A stretch of DNA of 64,000 bases from Coptis chinensis. Lineage: Eukaryota > Streptophyta > Magnoliopsida > Ranunculales > Ranunculaceae. Positions 56,640-64,000 of this stretch are shown here, in pieces; within the stretch, counting starts at the first letter, position 1; the number at the start of each line of letters is the position of its first letter. The notes under the pieces were generated by a model. That model was not told the origin of the DNA. It made no database searches and saw only the letters and a list, made by a program, of their open reading frames with translations. Position numbers and translations under genes: made by a program. The stretch lies in the NCBI GenBank assembly GCA_015680905.1, contig CM027378.1, positions 71,205,501-71,269,500 of the forward strand, written 5' to 3'.

Positions 56640-57560
56640 CTTAACTTTGCAAAATTAGGCTAAGCGAGCATAAAAACGTTCAAACTTAGGCTGACAAAGC
56701 TAAATGTGGTAACCTCGTTAGATTTTGTCGGAACGATAGTAATGGACTAAGCGAGCATAAAAGCGTTCAAACTTAGACTGACGAAATTAAACGCGGTAAC
56801 TTCGTCAGATTTTGTTGTAGCAATAGTAACGAACTAAGCGAGCGTAAAAAACGTTCAAACTTAGACTGACAAAGCTAAATGTGGTAACTTCGTCAGATTT
56901 TTTCGTAATGATAGTAATGAACTAAGCGAGCGTAAAAGCGTTCAAACTTAGACTGACAAAGCTAAATGTGGTAACTTCGTCAGATTTTGTTATAGTGATA
57001 GTAACGAACTAAGCGAGCGTAAAAGCGTTCAAACTTAGACTGGCGAAGTTAAACGTGGTAACTTCGTCAGATTTTGTTATAGTGATAGTAACGAACTAAC
57101 CGAGCGTAAAAGCGTTCAAACTTTGACTGGCGAAGTTAAACGTGGTAACTTCGTCAGATTTTGTTATAGTGATAGTAACGAACTAAGCGAGCGTAAAAAT
57201 GTTCAAACTTAGACTAACGAAGTTAAACGTGGTAACTTCGTCGATTTTGTTATAGTGATAGTAACTAACTGCTTAGCGTAAAAAAGCGTTCAAACTTAGA
57301 CGAAGTTAAACGCGTAACTTCGCCGATTTTGTTATAGTGATAGTAACGAACTAAGCGAGCATAAAAGCGTTCAAACTTAGACTGGCGAAGTTAAACGTGG
57401 TAACTTCGTCAGATTTTGTTATAATGATAGTAATGACTAAGCGAGTGTAAAAAGCGTTCAAACTTAGATTGACAAAGCTAAATGTGGTAATTTTGTCAGA
57501 TTTTTTCGTAATGATAGTAATGAACTAAGCGAGCGCAAAAATGTTCAAACTTAGACTGAC
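56640..57560. repeat. 88-89-bp tandem repeat, about 10 copies
   Basis: Unit begins CTAAGCGAGCGTAAAAGCGT, continues TCAAACTTAGACTG(G/A)C(G/A)AA, then GTGGTAACTTCGTCAGATTT and a GATAGTAA block. Copies start near 56659, 56748, 56835 and so on at 88-89 bp; some have internal losses (57240-57330). The array abuts the end of the RNase H frame, where integrase would be expected. Confidence 0.93.
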
Positions 57561-58128
57561 GAAAAGATGACTGCAAAAGTGATGTGTCTTGACCCTTCGC
57601 TTCTAACGACGGCGGAGAGATAAGCCAATGAATCTGCATGACGTAAGTCATTTCGGGGTCTTTGAGTGATAGAGATGCTATCAAATTGTCGAGCAAGACT
57701 ATGTATGAAACTAAGATAAGCCGCCATACGCTCATCTCTTGCTTCAAAAGACCCACCAAACTGATTGGCAACAAGACGAGAATCCGTGTATAACTGGAGC
57801 TTTCGCGCCCCTAGTGTCAAAGCTGTTCTCAAGGCACAAATGACAGCCTCATACTCGGCTTCGTTATTTGAAGCGGCAAAGCCAAGTCGCACCGATTTCC
57901 CAATCTTTTCTCCGCCTGGTTTAACAAAAAAATATATCCAATTTCAGACCCAAATTTACTATGAGAGCCATCTGAGTAAACAATCCATAGGTTAATGGGA
58001 TTAGGAATTACGTTTTCATGTTGGTCTTCGTCGCCCCCAGTTATTGGCGGCAGAATGTCTTCCATAGATTTTTCCTGGTGCAAGAAATCGTCAATAGGAG
58101 AATCATCAATCGGAAAATCAGCTATCAA
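57551..58128 (-). pseudogene. Nested Tat: second RNase H
   Basis: 58128-57829 ends with WIVYSDGSHSKFGSEIGYIF. The frame then shifts to 57892-57551: GFAASNNEAEYEAVICALRT, LQLYTDSRLVANQ and RHADSLAYLS. All four catalytic carboxylates are recognisable (SDGS, EAEYEA, TDSR, HADS). It runs directly into the tandem repeat at its end, so the integrase has been replaced or lost. Confidence 0.85.
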
Positions 58129-58293
58129 AGAAACCAGAGCATGTCCTTTTTCAGTAGTACGACTTTCAAAGACAATGCTATATGCACTAAGATAACTTTC
58201 CCATTCGGCTAATCTACTTGATTCCTGTGCATTACGAAAGATCTTGCGTAAGAGATTTTCAGTATAATTGTTGAATTTCTAGTAAGGGCTAAT

Positions 58294-58620
58294 CTACTTG
58301 TTTCCAGTAAGTCGTGGAATTTCCTTCTTATTTTTTGGTGATGGCATATCAATAACGGCGCGTATCTGATCAGGATTAGCCTCAATACCTCTACGAGTCA
58401 TGAGGTATCCCAGAAATTTTCCATAAGAGAGGCCAAAAGTACATTTGGCGGGATTGAGTCTCATGTTATACTTGTTAAGCCTATCAAAAACAAGTTGAAG
58501 ATTGGAAAGATGATCACCTGTATCCTTCGATTTAACGACTATATCATCGATATAAGCCTCCATTATTTTTCCCAGCAGATCGGAAAAAATTGTATTGAAG
58601 AGTGAAATGCATTTCACCAA
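58294..58620 (-). pseudogene. Nested Tat: reverse transcriptase fragment
   Basis: A short piece of RT with the catalytic YIDDIVVKSKDTGDHLSNLQ and LNPAKCTFGLSYGKFLGYLM TRRGIEANPDQI. The upstream RT and protease are missing, and 58620 joins abruptly to sequence related to gag (see 58630-59270). Downstream, the RT-RNase H tail is represented only by a short stretch near 58130-58260 (LAEWESYLSAYSIVFES in another frame). Confidence 0.85.
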
Positions 58621-58629
58621 GAAGATTTA

Positions 58630-59255
58630 AACAGACAGACGCCCCCGGTCGAGCCTATATGGAAGATGACACCTGCCATTACCTCTTACAAGAGTTAGAG
58701 ATTTTAGGCGGTACACACTTTCGAGTCCGACTGGAGATTGTCTTTTTCTTTGTGTGTAACCAACCTATCTAGGTCGGTAGTTTGTCTGGGATTGTGGTCT
58801 TCCCTCTAGTTGCTTCTGTGACACCTTCCATCCCTGCCTGGTCGGACCTGTCTAGGATGGCAGTTTTTCTCAAATCTGCGAGGTCGGCCTTCCCTGTTAG
58901 GTCGGTCCAGTCTAGGATGAAGGTTTTCATTATACTTTCTTCCGTGACGCCTTTTTTCCAATGCGACGGGACTGCTCTAGGATGGCGATTTTCCGCAAAT
59001 CTGCGAGGTCGGCCTTCCCTGTCAAGTCGGTCCAGTCTGGGATGAAGTTTTTCCTTATACTTTCTTCCGTGACGCCTTTTTTCCCTGTCTGGACGGACCT
59101 GCCTAGGATGGCAATTTTTCGCAAATCTGCAAAGTCGGCCTTCCCTGTCAGGTCGGTCCAATATGGGATGAAGTTTTTCCTTATACTTTCTTCCGCGATG
59201 CCTTCTTTCCGAGGCGTTTGTACCGCCGTTTGCGGTAGCGGCGGCGGCGGTGCTG
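58630..59255 (-). repeat. Misplaced duplicate of the gag N-terminal region with 125-bp repeats
   Basis: 58630-58800 matches 59755-59905 in order (CCCCCGGTCG, GAGTTAGAGAT, GGCGGTA, GATTGTCTTT, GTAACCA, TAGG(T/C)CGGTAG). It is followed by about three units of period about 125 bp starting near 58880, 59005 and 59130 (AGGTCGGCCTTCCCTGT, GGTCGGTCCA, ATACTTTCTTCCG). It ends at a GGCGGCGGCGG tract at 59235 like the one at 60325-60370. Confidence 0.75.
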
Positions 59256-60450
59256 CTGCTTTCCGGAACCTAGTAACAAAAGTACGTAACTTTTTGTGAC
59301 GTTGTTGCTTGATGTTCAAAAGTGAGTCGACATCCTTTGGCGCCTTGCAATTGTGGCGGAAACGATTAACAAACTGATTTTCTAATTCATTATATTGGTG
59401 AATTGATCTTAAATGCAACTCACTAAACCAGCGTAATGCTTCTCCCTTTAGAGTTGATGGAAAAAGCTTACACATGAGTGGATCATCTCCACCCCATAAC
59501 ACCAACTTATTTTTGAACGATAGAACATGCAAGCCAGGATCTCCTTCCGACTCATCATAAAGTTCAAAATCGGGTTGTTTGAAGTCAGGATGGTGGTAAG
59601 CTTCCTGAATGTCGAGCGAAAACTTATCAAGTACGCCATCATTGACTGTCAAGTTTTTCATTCTTACATCCATTTACTCTCTATCGTTAAGTTCTTTTGC
59701 AATCAACTCTTTCAACTGTTGTTCTGTTAGAGTTAAAGTATTGGCTCGAACAACTGGATGCCCCCGGTCGTGCCCATGTGGAGAAGGATACCTTCCATTA
59801 TCTATTATTGGAGTTAGAGATCTTTGGCGGTATGCACGATTAGCTCCGACCAGTGATTGTCTTTGTCTATCCCTGTAACCAGCCTGTCTAGGCCGGTAGT
59901 CACCCTTGGCCGGGTGGTCGGTATAATTATACCACTTCTCCATGTTTTGTTGCTTTTGTCTGGGATGCCCGCCTTCCCAATCATGTCGGACATATCTCGG
60001 ATGGCGGTCTTCCCTGAAATTGCTTCTCAGAGGTAAATCTTCCATTTGAGATCGGATATGTCTAGGATAGTAGTTATCCCTGCCAATCCGATTCTCCCCA
60101 TAAGTACGGGTAATAGGGTCATTACTCTTAGAGTGTGCACTGGTTGATTGTGTTTGAGAAATAACACGTTGTTGAGGACGATGAAGTGGATCTTCAAGAC
60201 GGTCCCATACACTGGAATGGCCTGTGTCCCTTCGTGGTTGCCTTGATGTTGTTGAATTTGTAGCATCGTCCACCAGCCTTTGCCTCTTTGCCAGCTTCCT
60301 TCTCAAGTTCCTATTAGGAGTGGCGGTAGCGGAGGCGGTGGTGGTGGTGGTGGTGGTGGTGGCGGCGGCGCTGCTACGGTTGGATGTTGAGAATTGATCC
60401 TACCACTAGGACTAACTTGATTGTTCAACGGTTCTTGTATTGGCCGATTT
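59256..60450 (-). pseudogene. Nested Tat: gag
   Basis: Upstream is a poly-Pro tract encoded at 60325-60370, then MRRKLAKRQRLVDDATNSTT (60306) and an Arg/Tyr/His-rich basic region to 59674. After a TAA comes the capsid domain from 59673: DKFSLDIQEAYHHPDFKQPD, LKGEALRWFSELHLRSIHQY and NELENQFVNRFRHNC, typical of the plant gypsy gag family. Both parts share one frame. The C-terminal end runs into a second Pro tract and the duplicated N-terminal-like repeats; the zinc knuckle is missing. Confidence 0.85.
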
Positions 60451-60558
60451 GAATTTTGAGGGTTGCGAGTCCTATTAGTAGGAGGAAAATGTCGACTATT
60501 TGGTCTGCTTCTTATGCTTACCGTCTAGATTGTTTCACGTGATAATGAATTCGAAATT

Positions 60559-60576
60559 CCCCACAGACGACGCCAA
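60559..60576 (-). promoter_or_regulatory. Primer binding site of nested Tat element
   Basis: Minus-strand TTGGCGTCGTCTGTGGGG beside the right LTR; similar to the PBS at 44264 (TGGCGCCGTCTGCGGGG). Confidence 0.7.
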
Positions 60577-60579
60577 TTA

Positions 60580-61054
60580 TGTTTCAGCAGTAAACTGCTT
60601 CAACACAACGAGAGCAATGGTAAAGAACACACTAAGAAACAGAGGAATTTGATGTTGGGGGAGATGAAACTGAACCAAATAATGGCTGCCTACGTACCCA
60701 AGATCTATTATCTAGGGATCAAGTTTCCACGTAGTTCCTTATGAAAAATAATGTGGTATTTATATAGGTAGAGTAGAGAGTCCTTGTAGCTCAAGTAATC
60801 TTGTTGCTTGAGTAATTGTGATAGAATATAACTCTCAACTGATAATTATCTCTTTGATAAGAAATGAATCTGGACATAAATCACTGTACATTAGTGGCAA
60901 GCCATGTAGCTAAGGTTCAGCCTTAGACACATGAGTTAATGGGCCTGTACATCGATCCATGGTATTGCAAATTGGGCTTTAGCCCTGTCGATTAAATGAA
61001 TAAAGTGGAGACCCCTACTAATGGACGTTTGCCACGTAGGTGGGGGTCAAAACA
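60580..61054 (-). repeat. 5' LTR of the nested Tat element
   Basis: 475 bp, TGTTTCAGCAG...AAAACA, followed by target duplication GTGCG. Confidence 0.95.
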
Positions 61055-61837
61055 GTGCGGATGTGCGGGGTAAATATGTTTAAATTGCAAAGAGCACTCT
61101 TTTCGAAAGCTTGAAGTATTTTTGTGATGCCATGTTGGCAGTCTTTGAGGAAGAATATTTGAGGGGTCCAAACGAAGAAGACATTCAACGTCTACTTGCA
61201 CAAGGTGAAAATCATGGCTTCTCGAGTATGCTTGGAAGTTTGGATTGTATGCATTGGCAATGAGAAATGTGTCCTACGGCATGACAAGGTACACATGTAG
61301 GACATAAGAAGAAACCTACAATCATTTTGGAAGCCATTGCCGATCAAGACTTGTGGATTTGGCACGTTTTTTTTTGGTATAACGGGTTCAAACAACGACG
61401 TCAACATGCTTTAATGTTATCACCTCTTTGACAATCTGATGTGTGGTGATGCTCCTCGTTGCAATTATACCGTGAATGGTCGCACATACAAAATGAGTTA
61501 CTATCTAGCCGATGAGATTTATCCTAAATGGGCTACACTTGTATAAACAATCCCTCATCCAACAGCTCAAATAGAGGGATTCTTTGCTAAGATTCAAGAA
61601 GCGTGTCGCAAAGATGTGGAACGTGCATTTGGTGTCTTACAAGCTATGTGGGGGATAATCAAGAGGCGGACGCGAATGTGGAGTAGGGATGACATTAATC
61701 AGATAATGAAGACGTGTATAATTTTACATAATATGATTGTCGATGATGACCAAGAGATTGATATTGAAGATTGGCAAATTGACATGGATTGGGAGCCACC
61801 AGTCGCATTGCATATTGCCAGGAATCGAAATGAGTAA
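61055..61837 (+). pseudogene. Harbinger transposase, 3' part
   Basis: Continues the transposase after the LTR element: EEEYLRGPNEEDIQRLLAQG, GSLDCMHWQ (first catalytic Asp), two TGA codons at or next to the conserved Trp positions of the W-K-NCP-AW-G block near 61261 and 61279, KKPTIILEAIADQDLWIWHV, SNNDVNML (second Asp), TVNGRTYKMSYYLADEIYPK and DVERAFGVLQAMWGIIKRRT (catalytic Glu). It ends at 61837. The DDE triad is therefore intact but nonsense codons and frameshifts kill it. Confidence 0.9.
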
Positions 61838-62434
61838 ATTGCATGAAAACTCAACATACTTCATCACATTTAGAGCAGAGAAACTAATGTTCAACTAAGA
61901 GTTAACCTCATCAATCATCTTTGACAATTTCGTGCGGATCAATGAATGTAGTATGAGTATTATCTATGTTTGTAGTTTGAGTATTTATATGTTTGTTCTA
62001 TAGTTTGAGTATTATCTATATTTGACTTATGTTGTTTCAAGACAATTCAAATTCAAATTGAAATTGAAATTACAATATTGGAAATGAACTAACAACAACA
62101 ATGGAAATGAAAGAACTAAAACAATATTAAAATTAATCTAAATAGTAGAAACACCACCCCCACTAGAAGCACCACTTGGAGTTCCAAACATTCTACTCTC
62201 TCTCCTTTGGCGAATTATCTTCATTTTCATCGTCTTGAAGTATTCGACAACTTCCAGCTCAAGGGTGGAAGTATCATATGTTAATATTTTGTTGTCTTCT
62301 TTTCACTTCTTAAGCTCCATCATCTTCACCCTATTGGTGGTGGCATTCGTCATTTCTGCCAAATACTTCTCCATCATCTTGTAATTCTCTCCTCCTTTTT
62401 TCAACCTTTCTTTCTCACCCCTTCTTTTCGGTGG
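61838..62434. other. Harbinger interior between its two genes
   Basis: Untranslated. The minus-strand end (62160-62430) may hold the decayed C-terminal part of the Myb-like protein. Confidence 0.4.
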
Positions 62435-63042
62435 TCATTTTTTCTTATTTACACTTCCACTTCCACCTCTACGTCCACCACCATTTCTACCCCCAACTTG
62501 TGTAGGAAATGGATAAATTAGAATGCCACCAAGAGTTGTCGCCGGCGTTGTGGGTGTTGAAGGCACAACTTTGTCATCTACATCGAGAATGACGTTGGTT
62601 GGTCTCCTCGATGTAGTTGTGGACCGGCTCTCCAATTCTTCATTCTATTTTGGGCTATCCCTGAGGAAGACCCAACAATGCTCAAATTGAAAGTGTGCGT
62701 TATGAGCAAACATATATGTTGTTTTTGCCTCGGTTAACTGATCTTGGATCGTTGTGCCACTTCTTGATGTCCTCTCCAAAGAGGAGAGAATTCCCACCCA
62801 CCGGTTGGAAGATTTTTGGATGTGTCCAAATCGAGTGGACACCGAATTCTTGATTCTCTTGTTGTTTTCGCCAACTTTCTCTTTCGAAATTTCTCTAATA
62901 TTCTCTCCCAATTGTGTGTGACTCGTTACCCTGCACCAATAATTGGATCTTGATTAACATATATCCACACTTTGCAAAGAGCCTCGTCTTCTTGAATTGA
63001 AAATTTGGCATACCTTGTAGATTTCTTTCCTTTTGATGTGGT
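62435..63042 (-). pseudogene. Harbinger Myb-like / NAM-associated accessory protein
   Basis: Minus strand: TTSKGKKSTRYAKFSIQEDE ALCKVWIYVNQDPIIG (SANT/Myb-like start, near 63042), then after a small frame change ENIREISKEKVGENNKRIKN, RFGHIQKSSNRWVGILSSLE and FQFEHCWVFLRDSPK, then the Thr/Pro- and Gly-rich part 62635-62435 ending in KKK. This matches the second protein of plant PIF/Harbinger elements, which binds the transposon ends and helps import the transposase. It is convergent with the transposase. A stop lies at about 62642. Confidence 0.82.
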
Positions 63043-63424
63043 TGCATGTTTATTTGGATCAATTAGTTGTACTTAAAGTAGTGATTGTTGTAGTTGGAGT
63101 AGATAGAAATTTTATGAGAATTGGGAGTAAATGGTGAGAGAGTTGTGTGAATTAGTTGCTATAAATTTGCAATTTCAGAAAAACTAGTCATTTCTAGCCG
63201 TTGGGATGTCTAGACTAGACAGACGGCAGAGTTTCTATCGTCCGTTACAACTTAATATACGGACGGCAGAGTTTCAGTCGTCCGTCTCCCGAACTTAACA
63301 GTTGCTAAAAAGTGTGATTGGAATGGTTTTTGGAGTTTGGGCTGCCAAATTTGGATTGGGGTGCTAAAAGGCCTATGTGACACTTTTTAGCAGCCAATTA
63401 TAGCAACCCTCCATTGGACTTGCT

Positions 63425-64000
63425 CTCATATGGGTTGTACATGAAGGTTGCGGCTATTATTCAAGTAAACTGAAAAGTTTTTTTAACCTAATAAACTAAT
63501 ATGGTATCAAATGACCATTTACGCCCTCAACATGTAACATATTTACTGTATTACAACTTGCCATTTTGGATCAGATATTATCCGACGGATATCCTTAATA
63601 ACTAAATTGGTATCCGATATCTTTTTGGATGTTAAAAAATATAAGTATCCAAATCCGATATTCGAAATTTTCAAATAATATCTGATTTTTCGAATCGAAT
63701 ACGGATTTTCGACTATCCATCTGCACCTTAGTCCAACATCGCTAAAAGCTGAAGTAACCACTAAGTATAAAATTGTAGATTTTTATAAACTAGTATCGAT
63801 GTTTTTTCTAAAAAAACCCCACACCTTGATCTAGTCTAGGATGGTTAAGTGGGGACAATATCGATACTAGTAAGATTTGTGGGCCTAACATTTTGGTGGT
63901 AATGTAGTATGAAGATTAATTCTAAGATATCTTTGGCATGTTGAGCCATACGTTCTGAAATATCCTACTATCTTAGTATATTAAAGTTCTGGTAAGACTG
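63425..64000. other. Intergenic, nothing recognised
   Basis: AT-rich with repeated TATCCGA(A/T)/ATCCGATAT motifs; no gene supported. Confidence 0.4.

Larger units (their letters stand above)
53356..61054 (-). mobile_element. Tat-type Ty3/gypsy LTR retrotransposon, internally deleted and rearranged
   Basis: LTRs at 53356-53830 and 60580-61054, both 475 bp, starting TGTTTCAGCAG and ending AAAACA or GAAACA. Perfect target duplication GTGCG at 53351-53355 and 61055-61059. The polypurine tract beside the left LTR and PBS beside the right LTR give minus orientation. Remaining coding parts are gag, a short RT piece and the second RNase H; protease, most of RT and integrase are missing. The LTRs differ at only about ten to fifteen places, so the insertion is fairly young. 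Confidence 0.93.
52379..63424. mobile_element. PIF/Harbinger DNA transposon, interrupted by an LTR retrotransposon
   Basis: Left end AGCAAGTCCAATAGAG and right end CTCCATTGGACTTGCT are inverted, continued by matching subterminal sequence (AAGTGTCA(T/C)ATAG). It encodes a DDE transposase on the plus strand and a Myb-like/NAM-associated protein on the minus strand, the two-gene set of plant PIF/Harbinger elements. The 3-bp flanks are CTT and CTC, so the target duplication is not clean. Without the 7.7-kb insertion (53356-61054 plus 5-bp duplication) it is about 3.3 kb. Both genes have stops or indels. Confidence 0.85.

Noticed and set aside
59669..60306. Host Arg/Tyr-rich RNA-binding protein
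   Set aside because: The frame is continuous with a retrotransposon capsid domain and lies between PBS and RT, so it is gag.
63543..63761. 72-codon minus-strand ORF at the right edge
   Set aside because: It reads through repeated ATCCGATAT-type sequence; no domain and no neighbour support.
1..64000. tRNA and rRNA genes
   Set aside because: Scanned by eye for B-box GGTTCGAAYCC-like motifs and rRNA cores on both strands; none convincing apart from the U6 snRNA.

Overview
This window is intergenic DNA from a plant nuclear genome, most likely a eudicot. The evidence is the set of plant-only retrotransposon lineages (Tat and Athila Ty3/gypsy), a plant-type Pol III promoter (USE plus TATA) in front of a U6 snRNA copy, and a CASP-like membrane protein gene. 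I cannot name the species. Almost all of the sequence is nested and decayed transposable elements; two short stretches around 49.4-51.1 kb look like host genes.

Left block, 1-13 kb. The 3' half of a plus-strand Tat-type Ty3/gypsy element enters from the window edge: reverse transcriptase end, second RNase H, integrase, a 103-bp tandem repeat, a long antisense extra ORF region whose distal part is duplicated, and a 3' LTR. Next to the LTR is a 3.65-kb hAT-like element that itself contains three smaller hAT-type elements, each with its own terminal repeats and 8-bp target duplication.

13-18 kb. A decayed minus-strand Ty1/copia element with both short LTRs, a tRNA-Met primer binding site and a polypurine tract.

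18-43 kb. A large minus-strand Athila-type Ty3/gypsy element (19196-41539, LTRs about 1.65 kb) has inserted into an older Athila remnant, parts of which lie on both sides. The young element has gag, protease, RT, RNase H and integrase, all with a few stops, then three ORFs in the position of the Athila env-like gene. Two of these are clear tandem paralogues. Between integrase and these ORFs lies a 4.6-kb CACTA element (27809-32403, TSD AAA). It carries two exons of a RAD51 recombinase gene and several exons of an unidentified coiled-coil gene, so it is a gene-capturing (Pack-) CACTA.

43.9-49.1 kb. A non-autonomous LTR retrotransposon with a perfect 5-bp target duplication and no gag-pol. It carries a broken copy of a polyamine/amino-acid (LAT/PUT) transporter gene in sense and, in antisense, a minisatellite ORF of 20-residue repeats.

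49.4-51.1 kb. A U6 snRNA variant with its promoter, and a two-exon CASP-like protein gene on the minus strand that reads intact across a clean intron.

52.4-63.4 kb. A PIF/Harbinger element with a DDE transposase and a convergent Myb/NAM-associated ORF. Its transposase gene is split by a 7.7-kb minus-strand Tat-type LTR retrotransposon (TSD GTGCG) that has lost protease and integrase, duplicated part of gag, and filled with tandem repeats.

The insertion order is readable from the target duplications: Harbinger then Tat; old Athila then young Athila then CACTA; Tat LTR flank then outer hAT then three inner hATs.
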